Shown piece by piece: positions 42,674-51,533 of a stretch of 64,000 nt of DNA (its first letter is position 1; each line of letters starts with the position of its first letter). Under the pieces are notes generated by a model that saw only the letters and a program-made list of their open reading frames with translations, was not told the DNA's origin and searched no databases. A program made the translations under genes and the position numbers. Source of the stretch: Priestia abyssalis (GTDB lineage Bacteria; Bacillota; Bacilli; Bacillales; Bacillaceae_H); assembly GCF_002019595.1 (NCBI RefSeq), contig NZ_KV917369.1, positions 5,128,326-5,192,325 on the forward strand, given 5' to 3'.

Positions 42674-43148
42674 TAAATAATGGCTGAATTTAAACAAGTA
42701 GCCTCTTCATGCTGAGGGTGATCGCTTAATTCCGGATAAAGAACCCAATCTACCGCAGGATACTGCTGTAGATAGTCGATGACTTTTCTTACATTGGCGA
42801 CATGTTCTTTCATGCGTATATGAAGTGTTTCTACTGGAAAGCATTGAACGGGCTCATGAATGCTCCGATGTAGCGCAGCAGCTGAACCTTTGCTTTCACG
42901 ATATGGGCAAGCGGTCCTAACGCTTCAGCGTAAACGAGATTATGATAACTTGGATCCGGTGTCGTAAATTCAAGGAATTTAGGAGAGTTCCAATCAAACT
43001 TCCCGCCATCGACTATGTTGCCGCCCAATGTCTTCCTGTTTCCAAGAAGCCATTTTGCGGCAGAATGAATGACAATATCTGCTCCATGTTCAATCAGGCG
43101 GCACAAATACGGAGTTGCAAACGTGTTATCAATAATTAAAGGAATTCC
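42674..43148 (-). pseudogene. metY: Remnant of O-acetylhomoserine aminocarboxypropyltransferase (MetY-type)
   Basis: Decayed PLP Cys/Met-metabolism enzyme. Homology starts at GIPLIIDNTFATPYLC, directly after an in-frame TAG, and continues through IEHGADIVIHSAAKWLLG, with the PLP lysine retained in SAAKW. It reaches MSPFNAFQ and a stop, then resumes in another frame as VETLHIRMKEHVANVRKVIDYL, and ends early after EEATC. At least three lesions are visible: the 5' half is lost, there is an internal frameshift near 42830, and the 3' end is missing. It lies immediately upstream of the SAM-riboswitch/metNPQ unit. Confidence 0.88.
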
Positions 43149-43168
43149 CTAAGAAATTCATTGTTATT

Positions 43169-43211
43169 TCAAAGACAAAAAGTGTTCCAAAACCAGTAAA
43201 TCCTCCATGGT
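43169..43211 (-). terminator. Terminator of yusE (GTGTTCCAAAAC hairpin family)
   Basis: GTGTTCCAAAACCA / TGGTTTTGAAACAC with one mismatch and a minus-strand T run. Resembles the hairpin at 53516-53563. Confidence 0.8.
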
Positions 43212-43259
43212 TTTGAAACACCTTTTCTCAACTGCTGACAGACTGGTCAAGTCTATTCT

Positions 43260-43574
43260 TTACGTCAGACAAAATGGCTTTAATTCGCTTAATATATATT
43301 CTATCGAATGAAAAGCATACATTTTTTGTCTCACTTCATTCCTCTCTATCATAATCAAACAAGGTACACTTTCAATTTCATATTGTTTGGCTTGATGAGG
43401 CATGAAATTCAAATTACACATTCCTATTTCAGTGCCAGGCAGCATCGCTTCAGCTACGGTCAGCATTTTCTTGGCTACCTGGCATGTCCCACACAATGGC
43501 GTATAAAAGAAAACAACCACCTGGTCCTTTTCTTTTAGTTGTTTAGTTAGCTGTTCTTCGTTCCATTCGATCAT
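43260..43574 (-). CDS. yusE: Thioredoxin-family protein YusE
   Basis: 104-residue thioredoxin-like protein with redox motif CGTC (C28, C31 in TPLCGTCQVAK) and cis-proline segment ESVPCLIM. The active-site Trp of thioredoxin is replaced (PL instead of W), as in other YusE-like proteins. The ATG at 43574 lies ten bases after AAAGGA; the TTG at 43583 is too close. Co-transcribed with yusF, 14 bases upstream. Confidence 0.88.
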   Translation of the reverse strand: MIEWNEEQLTKQLKEKDQVVVFFYTPLCGTCQVAKKMLTVAEAMLPGTEIGMCNLNFMPHQAKQYEIESVPCLIMIERNEVRQKMYAFHSIEYILSELKPFCLT

Positions 43575-43588
43575 TGTATTCAATTCCT

Positions 43589-43945
43589 TTAATTCTGTAT
43601 TAAATATTCGGTATTGACGTCTATATTGGCACTTAACAAGACGGTCGCAATATGATTTTTAGGTGCAGCAGCAACTTCCCTGTACATTTTATCGATGTAA
43701 AGATGTTCGGCTTCGGGTAATTCCCGTTTGAATTGTTTTCGAAGTTTGTTCCCGGCTTCGTCTGAGTCTACTAAAATGTAGACTTCTTTTTGATCGATGG
43801 TATCAATAATTTCGTCTAATCGAGCTACACTGATCGTTCCGTTTGTACAAATAATCTCAATCGGCTCCTTAATGATACTCTCAATTCTTTTTTTATCGGA
43901 CCTGCCTTCTACAATAATTACTTTTCCATTCTCTTCTACCGACAT
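43589..43945 (-). CDS. yusF: Toprim-domain protein YusF
   Basis: 118-residue stand-alone Toprim domain, related to the RNase M5 catalytic domain. Motif I VEGRSDKKRI carries the catalytic Glu, and motif II VDSDEAG the DxD. Such proteins cut or nick nucleic acids with Mg2+; the substrate is unknown. ATG at 43945 with AGGTG upstream; GTG at 43954 lies in the RBS. Confidence 0.86.
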   Translation of the reverse strand: MSVEENGKVIIVEGRSDKKRIESIIKEPIEIICTNGTISVARLDEIIDTIDQKEVYILVDSDEAGNKLRKQFKRELPEAEHLYIDKMYREVAAAPKNHIATVLLSANIDVNTEYLIQN

Positions 43946-44066
43946 AAACATCACCTATTATTCATCAGTTGTATATGAGAAGTAACAATACCTCTACATT
44001 ATACAATATTCGTTACTTTTTATCTGTTCCCCTGTTTTTTAAAATCTTTTAGTAAAATCTTTAAGA

Positions 44067-44098
44067 AAAGGCAGTGGAAATCACCACCGCCTTTTTAC
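44067..44098. terminator. Hairpin between yusF and yusG
   Basis: AAAAGGCAGTGG / CCACCGCCTTTT with one mismatch and a plus-strand T run. It is in the 304-base gap between yusF and yusG. The rest of the gap holds nothing I recognise. Confidence 0.55.
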
Positions 44099-44191
44099 TA
44101 TATATCCTACTGAATAATTCGACACATCTTCATTCAATCAAGAAGTATCCCAACTGGCCATCCAGACAATTTGAATTTGCCCTCAAAGATT

Positions 44192-44232
44192 AGAAAATTC
44201 GCCATGGCCGTTCTTTGGTCATGGCGAATTTT
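44192..44232 (-). terminator. Terminator of yusG
   Basis: AAAATTCGCCATGGCC / GTCATGGCGAATTTT stem with A/T tracts, about 20 bases after yusG. Confidence 0.75.
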
Positions 44233-44249
44233 TTAAATCGATACATATA

Positions 44250-44492
44250 TCAGCACCATCCCTCATCCGAATCGCAGTCTGTATACTTCTCATCTACTTT
44301 GGAAGGGACATCCACATATTGATAAAATTTGTATTTTTCGTGTTCAAAACCTGGTTCCAACTCATACTTATAGCCGGTTTCTTCAATCACTGCACGTCCA
44401 ATGGGCTGCTTTTCAACATACAAGTCCATGCCTTCATGATGAAATTTAGCGGTTACGCGATCTGTTACATCCAGCTTTTTCTTCTCAAACAT
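44250..44492 (-). CDS. yusG: YusG family protein (DUF2553)
   Basis: 80-residue protein resembling B. subtilis YusG (KLDVTDRVTAKF, GYKYELEPGFEHEKYKFYQYVDVPSKVDEKYTDCD), ending in an acidic DSDEGWC tail. Function is unknown. The ATG at 44492 is chosen because GGGTG lies 9 bases upstream; a GTG at 44504 overlaps it. Confidence 0.83.
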   Translation of the reverse strand: MFEKKKLDVTDRVTAKFHHEGMDLYVEKQPIGRAVIEETGYKYELEPGFEHEKYKFYQYVDVPSKVDEKYTDCDSDEGWC

Positions 44493-44585
44493 AAAAACAG
44501 ACACCCTTTCCTAAAGTTCCTTTAGTCATAGGGTGCCCGTCCACATCAGAAAAACTCTGACCGTAAATCATTTTTTACTGGAGTG

Positions 44586-44969
44586 TTATCCTTCGTTTAC
44601 CATGTTTTCATATTCTTCCGCGCTCATCAGCTTGTCTGCTTCGCTTGCATCAGAAGGCTCAATCACGATCATCCATGCTTTTTCATACGGTGATTCGTTC
44701 ACGAATTCCGGATTGTCATTTAAATCTTCATTGACTTCTACTACTTTACCGCTAATTGGAGCGTATAATTCAGAAACAGTCTTAACAGATTCAACGCTTC
44801 CGAAAGGCTCGTCTGCTTGTACAGTCGCGCCAACTTCCGGCAGCTCAACAAACACGATATCTCCAAGCTCTGATTGAGCGAAGTCCGTGATTCCCACACG
44901 CACTAAATTTCCTTCTGTTTTTACCCACTCATGCTCTTCAGAATAACGTAATTCTTTTGGTGCATTCAT
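44586..44969 (-). CDS. gcvH: Glycine cleavage system H protein
   Basis: 127-residue lipoyl carrier of the glycine cleavage system, also a relay of lipoyl groups in Bacillus. Lipoylation lysine K63 is in SVESVKTVSELYAP. RBS GGAGGGATTAGG. The lipA gene at 23 kb supplies the cofactor's sulfur. No gcvT or gcvP is in the window. Confidence 0.96.
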   Translation of the reverse strand: MNAPKELRYSEEHEWVKTEGNLVRVGITDFAQSELGDIVFVELPEVGATVQADEPFGSVESVKTVSELYAPISGKVVEVNEDLNDNPEFVNESPYEKAWMIVIEPSDASEADKLMSAEEYENMVNEG

Positions 44970-45107
44970 CCTAATCCCTCCAACAATCGTCTAAAGTTTA
45001 ATACTTGCTCAAGAGTAGAAACATTTTACAAAAACGCTACTATTTAGTGTAACGTAATTTAATAACTTTTTCTATTTGAAAAAATAAAAGTTTGTATGTA
45101 CTGAAAA

Positions 45108-45464
45108 TTATGTCCATGCTTCCTTATATTGTTCTTCTTTAAATCCAACTGTCACTTGATTACCATCCGTAACAAACGGACGTTTTAACAGCATCCCGTC
45201 TGATGCCAACAAATCGAGAAGCTCTTGCTCGGTTGCCGTTTTCACCTTATCTTTTATACCAAGTTCACGATATTTCATACCGCTTGTGTTAAAGAACTTT
45301 TTCATCTCTAACCCGCTTTTCTCATAATAAGATTGGATTTCATCCTTTGAAGGCGGATTTTCAACGATATGAATTTCTTCATAAGAAACACCATGATCAT
45401 CCAGCCATTTTTTAGCTTTGCGGCATGTACCGCACTTTGGATATGTATAAAACTTGATCGCCAT
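45108..45464 (-). CDS. yusI: ArsC/Spx-family protein YusI
   Basis: 118-residue thioredoxin-fold protein of the ArsC/Spx group. CxxC is at C11 and C14 (PKCGTCRKAKKW), and the family segments DLLASDGMLLKRPFV and VTVGFKEEQY follow. It resembles YusI/YffB-type reductases rather than Spx itself, and the substrate is unknown. RBS TAGGTGTTATAA. Confidence 0.9.
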   Translation of the reverse strand: MAIKFYTYPKCGTCRKAKKWLDDHGVSYEEIHIVENPPSKDEIQSYYEKSGLEMKKFFNTSGMKYRELGIKDKVKTATEQELLDLLASDGMLLKRPFVTDGNQVTVGFKEEQYKEAWT

Positions 45465-45530
45465 TTATAACACCTACCTATATATTTTAGACTTTTTTCG
45501 TATTTTAACACATCCTATTTTCCTTTTCAT

Positions 45531-45568
45531 CCAAAACGGGAATCCCCTCCAAGGGATTCCCGTTTTGG
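45531..45568 (-). terminator. Terminator of the fad operon
   Basis: Perfect 16-bp stem CCAAAACGGGAATCCC / GGGATTCCCGTTTTGG with loop CTCCAA, 35 bases after the fadE stop. Confidence 0.7.
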
Positions 45569-45602
45569 ACAAAAATGCATGATCAAAATACTTATTTTTC
45601 TT

Positions 45603-47387
45603 TTATACTACATAACGTTCAGCATCGATAAGTACTTTAGCGATTTCACGCTTCTTGGCGACAACATTGATTGGTGTATGCCTTGTAAATTTGCGAAGAG
45701 CTGACAGCATCATACGAAGTGTATCCCCTTGTTCCACGGCGACCAATGTCTCTTTTGCATGCGCTTCAATTTCATTGAATGCTTCTTGGCAAAATACTTG
45801 TGTATAAAGTACTTTCAACTCGTTTTTCTCCGCACCCTTTTTCTCGATCGCTTTTTCTGTACGTAATAAGGCTGATTCCATCGCATATACGTTGCTGATG
45901 ACATCTGCGATATTCACAAGAACCTCTTGTTCCTTTTCCAATGCTTTCCCGTATTTTTGAGCGGCAAGACCCATCATCAATAACGCAATTTTCTTTGCGT
46001 TCTTCACCAAATAGTTCTCTTGATCTAATACGCCTTCTCCCACTTCTTCCGGCATAAGCATCATTAATTCTTCTTGTAACGCCTGCGCTTTTTGCAATAA
46101 AGGAAGCTCTCCTTTCATGGCCTTGCGCAAATATGTGCCAGGTACCAGTAACCGGTTGATTTCATTCGTCCCTTCGAAAATGCGGTTGATGCGGGAATCA
46201 CGGTACATGCGTTCAATTTCATATTCAGCCATAAACCCATACCCGCCGTGGATTTGTACCCCTTCATCCACAAGATAGTCTAGTGTTTCAGTCGCAAATA
46301 CTTTATTCAACGAACATTCAATTGCATACTCCGCAATGGATGCAGCCACTTGTTTTCCATCTTTTACTTCTTCATCCGATAAACGCCCCATACGATCTTC
46401 AAATAACCCGACTGTACGATAAACCGAGCTTTCCGTCGCATACAACTTAGCTCCCATTGTTCCCAGTTTCTCCTGCGTTAAAGAAAATTGGGAAATCGGT
46501 GTCTTGAATTGCTGGCGCTGGTTGGCATATTGAACTGTCAACTCAAGAGCGCGTTTTCCTGCACCGACGCCTCCCACTCCCAGCTTATAACGTCCAATGT
46601 TCAAGATATTAAAGGCGATCACATGGCCTTTACCCAGTTCGCCAAGAAGATTCTCTTTGGGTACAAGAGCATCTTGTAAAATTAATGTTCTAGTGGAGGA
46701 ACTTTTAATTCCCATTTTCTTTTCTTCCGCTCCTGTGGATACACCAGGAAACTCACGTTCAACAATAAAGGCCGAAAAGTGCTCCCCATCAATTTTCGCA
46801 TACACGATAAATACATCGGCGAAGCCTGCATTTGTGATCCATTGCTTCTCTCCGTTCAGCACATAATGGCTTCCCTCCGCATTTAAGCGGGCTGTCGTTT
46901 TCGCTCCAAGTGCATCGGAACCTGACCCAGGCTCTGTTAGAGCATATGCCGCTAACTTCTCTCCTGTTGCCAATACAGGTAAGTACTTCTGTTTTTGTTC
47001 TTCCGTCCCGAACAATACGATTGGAAGAGAGCCAATTCCGACATGTGCTCCATGAGAGATGGAAAAGCCCCCTGCCCGTGACATTTTCTCGGCAATCAAC
47101 GCAGAGCTCACTTTATCCAACCCTAGCCCGCCATATTCTTCCGGTACATCAGCCCCGAGTAACCCTAAGTCTCCTGCCTGTTTTAATAATTTAACAGAGC
47201 GGTCAAACTCGTGATTTTCTAAATGCTCAACTTGAGGCAGCACTTCATTTTCTATATAATCTTCCGTTGTTTTAGCAATCATTTTATGCTCATCCGTATA
47301 ATCTTCCGGTGTATAAACTTGCGAAGGCAAGACCTCTTCAATCAGGAAACTTCCACCTTTAACGATTTTATTTGTTTGATTAGCCAT
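45603..47387 (-). CDS. fadE: Acyl-CoA dehydrogenase FadE
   Basis: 594-residue acyl-CoA dehydrogenase (long form with a C-terminal extension of about 200 residues). It does the first oxidation of fatty acyl-CoA using FAD. Key segments are AYALTEPGSGSDALGAKTTA, KQWITNAGFAD, and the C-terminal core QIHGGYGFMAEYEIERMYRDSRINRIFEGTNEI. The ATG at 47387 follows AAGGAGGAG; the ORF extension upstream is not used. Third gene of fadN-fadA-fadE. Confidence 0.94.
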   Translation of the reverse strand: MANQTNKIVKGGSFLIEEVLPSQVYTPEDYTDEHKMIAKTTEDYIENEVLPQVEHLENHEFDRSVKLLKQAGDLGLLGADVPEEYGGLGLDKVSSALIAEKMSRAGGFSISHGAHVGIGSLPIVLFGTEEQKQKYLPVLATGEKLAAYALTEPGSGSDALGAKTTARLNAEGSHYVLNGEKQWITNAGFADVFIVYAKIDGEHFSAFIVEREFPGVSTGAEEKKMGIKSSSTRTLILQDALVPKENLLGELGKGHVIAFNILNIGRYKLGVGGVGAGKRALELTVQYANQRQQFKTPISQFSLTQEKLGTMGAKLYATESSVYRTVGLFEDRMGRLSDEEVKDGKQVAASIAEYAIECSLNKVFATETLDYLVDEGVQIHGGYGFMAEYEIERMYRDSRINRIFEGTNEINRLLVPGTYLRKAMKGELPLLQKAQALQEELMMLMPEEVGEGVLDQENYLVKNAKKIALLMMGLAAQKYGKALEKEQEVLVNIADVISNVYAMESALLRTEKAIEKKGAEKNELKVLYTQVFCQEAFNEIEAHAKETLVAVEQGDTLRMMLSALRKFTRHTPINVVAKKREIAKVLIDAERYVV

Positions 47388-47430
47388 TTTTCTTCTCCTC
47401 CTTTTTGAACACACACTTTTAGTTGAAAAA

Positions 47431-48606
47431 TTAAAGTAATTCAAACACGCCGGCAGCTCCCATTCCTCCGCCGATACACATCGTCACAATGCCAAATTGT
47501 TCGTTTCGGCGCTTCATTTCATAGATGAGGCTTAACGTCAGTTTTGCTCCTGTACATCCAAGCGGGTGGCCCAGCGCTATGGCTCCGCCGTTTACGTTTA
47601 CTTTTTCTTCACTAAGTCCGAGTTCTCGAATGACTTGAATGGCCTGGGAGGCGAACGCTTCATTCAACTCAAACAATCCGATATCGGATACTTCCAATCC
47701 CGCCAGTTTCAATGCTTTTGGAATCGCGACGACCGGGCCTACTCCCATGACTTCCGGAGGCACGCCTCCAACCGCAAATGAACGGAATTTAGCGAGCGGT
47801 TTTAATCCTTCCGCTTCTGCTTTTTCACGTTCCATAATCAGCACGGCAGCACCGCCGTCGCTTGTTTGAGAGGCATTTCCCGCGGTCACCGAACCAACAG
47901 CCGAAAAAGCGGGGCGTAATTTGCTTAACCCTTCTAAAGAAGTATCCGGACGGACTCCTTCATCTTCTGTGAAAAGAATGGTTTTCTCCTTTAACTTATG
48001 ATGTTGATCTACTTGGCGAACGGTTACCTCCACAGGCACAATTTCATCCTTGAACTTCCCTTCCTGAAGGGCTTTGGCAGCACGCTGATGGCTGCGAACG
48101 GCAAAAGCATCCTGCTCTTCGCGCGAGATTCCATATTTCACGGCCACTTGCTCTGCCGTATGCCCCATTGACATATAATATTCAGGGGCATGCTCAACCA
48201 GTTTTATATTTGGGCGGACAACATGCCCGACCATCGGAACTAAGCTCATCGATTCGGCACCACCTGCCAGCACAACTTGGGAGTGCCCGAGCATGATGCG
48301 CTCTGCCCCGAACGCAATACTCTGCAAACCTGAAGAACAATAACGATTGATGGTAACCGCCGGAACGGTATATGGCAGTCCTGCCAACGCCCCGATATTC
48401 CGTGCCATATTCAATCCTTGTTCAGCTTCCGGAATTGCGCATCCAAAGATTAAGTCATCAATCGGCCCTTCATAGTTTCCAGCTCTTTTTAATGTTTCTT
48501 TTACAGCTAACGCACCGAGATCATCAGGCCGAACATTAGCAAGTGTCCCTTTTTTCGCTTTTCCGACCGGTGTTCTCGCACCGGCTACAATGACCGCTTC
48601 CCTCAT
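47431..48606 (-). CDS. fadA: Acetyl-CoA C-acyltransferase (3-ketoacyl-CoA thiolase) FadA
   Basis: 391-residue thiolase that releases acetyl-CoA in beta-oxidation. Nucleophile C90 is in NRYCSSGLQS, the catalytic His is in NGGAIALGHPLGCTGA, and the second Cys is in MCIGGGMGAAG. Twelve bases after fadN. Confidence 0.95.
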   Translation of the reverse strand: MREAVIVAGARTPVGKAKKGTLANVRPDDLGALAVKETLKRAGNYEGPIDDLIFGCAIPEAEQGLNMARNIGALAGLPYTVPAVTINRYCSSGLQSIAFGAERIMLGHSQVVLAGGAESMSLVPMVGHVVRPNIKLVEHAPEYYMSMGHTAEQVAVKYGISREEQDAFAVRSHQRAAKALQEGKFKDEIVPVEVTVRQVDQHHKLKEKTILFTEDEGVRPDTSLEGLSKLRPAFSAVGSVTAGNASQTSDGGAAVLIMEREKAEAEGLKPLAKFRSFAVGGVPPEVMGVGPVVAIPKALKLAGLEVSDIGLFELNEAFASQAIQVIRELGLSEEKVNVNGGAIALGHPLGCTGAKLTLSLIYEMKRRNEQFGIVTMCIGGGMGAAGVFELL

Positions 48607-48618
48607 GATTTATCCCCC

Positions 48619-51003
48619 TTAGTTACGCAATGGTTTTCCTTTTATCAACATATGCTGCATGCGCTTCTGCGATTTCGCTTCGCCAACAAGGCTTAAAAAT
48701 GCTTCCCTCTCTAGATCCAATAAATATTGTTCATCTACTTTTGTTCCGTACGGAACTTTTCCTCCTGCAATGACATAAGCCAATTTTTGGGCAATTTTAT
48801 AATCATGTTCAGAAATATAACCTGAATGTTTTAATCCCTGGGCACCAAGAAGCAACGTCGCATACCCTGTTTCACCTGTTATCGGGACCTTTTGGCGGAT
48901 CGGCGGCTGATAGCCTTGTTCATATAAATGGATGACCTGCTGCTTGGCATCATGGAGAAGATGATCGCCATTCACGCTGACAGCATCCTTTTTATCAAGG
49001 AAATTCAAATCGTACGCTTCCGCCGCTGATGTTGACACCTTCGCCATCGCAATCGTTTCAAACACTTTGTTTGCCACCTTTTGCAGATCAAAATCTACGC
49101 CGCCCGCCATATTGTTTAGATGTTTTATATAAAGCTCCTTATTTCCGCCGCCCCCTGGAATGAGCCCGACACCGACTTCGACCAGTCCCATATATGTTTC
49201 ACTGGATGCTTGAATACTGCTTGTCGGCAGACAGATTTCAGTCCCGCCTCCAAGTGTCATGCCAAATGGGGCGGAAACTACCGGTTTGGAGCTGTATTTA
49301 ATATTCATCATCGCCTGTTGAAATTGACGAACGACGAGTTCGATTTCAAAGTAGTTATCATCCTGTGCCTCCATTAAAATCAAGGCAAGGTTGGCACCTA
49401 CACAGAAGTTTTTAGCTTGATTGCCAATGACAAGCCCTTTATAATTTTCCCCGACCTCTTCAAGGGCAAAGTTGATCATTTGAATGATGTCCAAACCAAT
49501 CGCATTATTCGGGGAAGTGAACTCCAAACCAGCAACATCATCACCTAAATCGATTAGGCTTGCCCCGCTGTTTTTCTTGATGACTCTGTTTTGTTCTTTT
49601 AAAGCTTTTAGATGGATCACTTTTTTGTTTTCAGCCAGTAAGCGATAATTATCTCCATCATAAAAATACGTATGACCTTCTTGTTTTTGATAGAATGACT
49701 CAAACCCTTCTTCCAGCATGTTTTTTACCCATGAAGGCACCTCAGCTCCATTTTCCTCCATTTTTTGAACGGAGCGGCGCACACCAATGGCATCCCATGT
49801 TTCAAATGGCCCGAGTTCCCACCCGAATCCCCACTTCATGGCACGGTCTATGGCTATGATGGAATCCGCAATCTCATCTTTTAACTGCGCTGAATAAAGA
49901 AGAACGGGACTTATGATATTCCAAAGCAGCTTCCCTGCACGGTCATCCGAATATAGAAGCGCTTTCAATTTATTCTCTAATCCTTTGGCTTGTTTGCTCA
50001 TTTCGGTAGAAGCGGTTTTTAACTTTTTTCGCACTTCATACTCCAGCGTTTGGGGATTCAGTTCTAAAATCTCCTTCCCTTGCTTTAAGAAAAAGCCTTG
50101 CCCCGATTTGCTCCCAATCCACCCTTTCTGCAGCATATCCTTCATGAACGAAGGAACGTCAAATACAGCCTTTTCAGCACCTTCTACCTTTTCATACACA
50201 TTGTTTGCGACATGTATAAAGGTATCGAGACCCACGACATCCAACGTACGGAACGTCGCACTTTTCGGCCGCCCGATTAATGGTCCTGTAACGGAATCCA
50301 CTTCACCTGCGCTGTAGCCGCCTTTTAGCATTTCCTGGACCGTTACTAGCAGCCCGTATGTTCCGATGCGATTGGCAATAAAATTAGGCGTATCTTTTGC
50401 TAAAACAACTCCTTTGCCAAGTACATCTTCCCCAAACGTTTGCATGAATTGAACGATTTCCGGCTTTGTATCTTTTGTTGGAATAATCTCAAGAAGTTTT
50501 AAATAACGAGGAGGGTTAAAAAAGTGTGTACCTAAAAAATGCTCTTTGAAATCGTCGGATCTGCCTTCAGCCATCGCATGAACCGAAATACCGGAAGTGT
50601 TGGAACTAATGATGCTTCCTTGTTTTCTCACTGCATCAATTTTACTGAACAACTGCTTTTTGATGGCCAAATTCTCAACGACTACTTCAATGATCCATTC
50701 ACAATCTGATAATTTTTCTAAATCGTCTTCCAAGTTCCCCGCTTGAATCAAAGCAAGGTTGCTCTTTGAAGTGAGCGGAGCGGGTTTTTGTTTCAATAAC
50801 TTTTTTAATGCACTGGTACTAAAACGATTGCGTACGGACATATCTTGTAATGTCAACCCTTGTGCTTCTTCCTCTTTCGTTAGCTGACTCGGTACAATAT
50901 CCAGCAAAATAGTTGGAATTCCTATATTAGCTAAATGTGCCGCAATTCCTGATCCCATCACTCCAGAACCAATGACAGCTGCCTTCTGAATCCTCAGGCT
51001 CAT
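48619..51003 (-). CDS. fadN: 3-hydroxyacyl-CoA dehydrogenase/enoyl-CoA hydratase FadN
   Basis: 794-residue bifunctional beta-oxidation enzyme. The N-terminal NAD domain (GSGVMGSGIAAHLANIGIP) and hydroxyacyl-CoA dehydrogenase segments (GTHFFNPPRYLKLLEIIP, KDTPNFIANRIG) precede a C-terminal crotonase domain (ASSETYMGLVEVGVGLIPGGGG). The order is the reverse of E. coli FadB. First gene of the fad operon behind a FadR-type operator. Confidence 0.95.
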   Translation of the reverse strand: MSLRIQKAAVIGSGVMGSGIAAHLANIGIPTILLDIVPSQLTKEEEAQGLTLQDMSVRNRFSTSALKKLLKQKPAPLTSKSNLALIQAGNLEDDLEKLSDCEWIIEVVVENLAIKKQLFSKIDAVRKQGSIISSNTSGISVHAMAEGRSDDFKEHFLGTHFFNPPRYLKLLEIIPTKDTKPEIVQFMQTFGEDVLGKGVVLAKDTPNFIANRIGTYGLLVTVQEMLKGGYSAGEVDSVTGPLIGRPKSATFRTLDVVGLDTFIHVANNVYEKVEGAEKAVFDVPSFMKDMLQKGWIGSKSGQGFFLKQGKEILELNPQTLEYEVRKKLKTASTEMSKQAKGLENKLKALLYSDDRAGKLLWNIISPVLLYSAQLKDEIADSIIAIDRAMKWGFGWELGPFETWDAIGVRRSVQKMEENGAEVPSWVKNMLEEGFESFYQKQEGHTYFYDGDNYRLLAENKKVIHLKALKEQNRVIKKNSGASLIDLGDDVAGLEFTSPNNAIGLDIIQMINFALEEVGENYKGLVIGNQAKNFCVGANLALILMEAQDDNYFEIELVVRQFQQAMMNIKYSSKPVVSAPFGMTLGGGTEICLPTSSIQASSETYMGLVEVGVGLIPGGGGNKELYIKHLNNMAGGVDFDLQKVANKVFETIAMAKVSTSAAEAYDLNFLDKKDAVSVNGDHLLHDAKQQVIHLYEQGYQPPIRQKVPITGETGYATLLLGAQGLKHSGYISEHDYKIAQKLAYVIAGGKVPYGTKVDEQYLLDLEREAFLSLVGEAKSQKRMQHMLIKGKPLRN

Positions 51004-51026
51004 AACCTGTATCCCCCTTTATTTCT

Positions 51027-51044
51027 TGAATGAATACTCATTCA
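51027..51044. promoter_or_regulatory. FadR-type operator of fadN-fadA-fadE
   Basis: TGAATGAATACTCATTCA, an 18-bp palindrome that fits the Bacillus FadR (TetR family) site TGAATGANTANTCATTCA, 24 bases before the fadN start. Long-chain acyl-CoA releases FadR. No strong -35/-10 pair is obvious. The rest of the 317-base gap to yuzL holds a weak 9-bp hairpin at 51248-51283 and no gene. Confidence 0.85.
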
Positions 51045-51320
51045 TTTTTTATTCAAAAAAAAGAGAACTTTACTTGTTTTCTAATTTAAATATAGAACAT
51101 TTTTTGAATTTTCGCAATATAAAAACTAAAAAATCAGTAGCTATGAAAAAGTAATTTTCATTCAACTGAATTAACCGGTGGACAATTAACCTTCAGAAAT
51201 AACAAGGCAACTCCTTTACTGCTATCCGTAAGGTTCCTCATGCACTTGAAATCATTGCTGAAATCTTAGAATAAATGATTTCTCCAACTACGGGTAACCT
51301 AATAATCGGAGGTGAAAACA

Positions 51321-51470
51321 ATGGCAAAGGTAAAGAAACACCCTTCCAAAGCGGGAGTTAGCGCAGCCAGCGTTAAAGGAGATGCGGGACCAACGATCGA
51401 AAGGGACGGGGGAGGCAAACGTACTTCGCAAAATCAACAATATACAAAATCTAACATGCAGGACCAATAG
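51321..51470 (+). CDS. yuzL: YuzL family protein
   Basis: 49-residue basic hydrophilic protein (MAKVKKHPSKAGVSAASVKG then DAGPTIERDGGGKRTSQNQQ), matching the YuzL family of spore formers. Function is unknown; the small charged nature and the setting suggest a spore protein, by inference. RBS GGAGGTGAAAACA precedes the ATG. Confidence 0.85.
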   Translation: MAKVKKHPSKAGVSAASVKGDAGPTIERDGGGKRTSQNQQYTKSNMQDQ

Positions 51471-51479
51471 AAAAAATAA

Positions 51480-51521
51480 GGGCAACCCAAAAGGGGACGA
51501 TCATCCCTTTTGGGTCACCCG
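51480..51521. terminator. Bidirectional terminator yuzL/proline dehydrogenase gene
   Basis: GGGCAACCCAAAAGGG / CCCTTTTGGGTCACCC stem with two mismatches between convergent genes. Confidence 0.7.
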
Positions 51522-51533
51522 TTGCAGAATAAG

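Noticed and set aside
51288..51485. Minus-strand 65-codon frame opposite yuzL
   Set aside because: It is the antisense shadow of yuzL, which has the ribosome site and the recognisable product.
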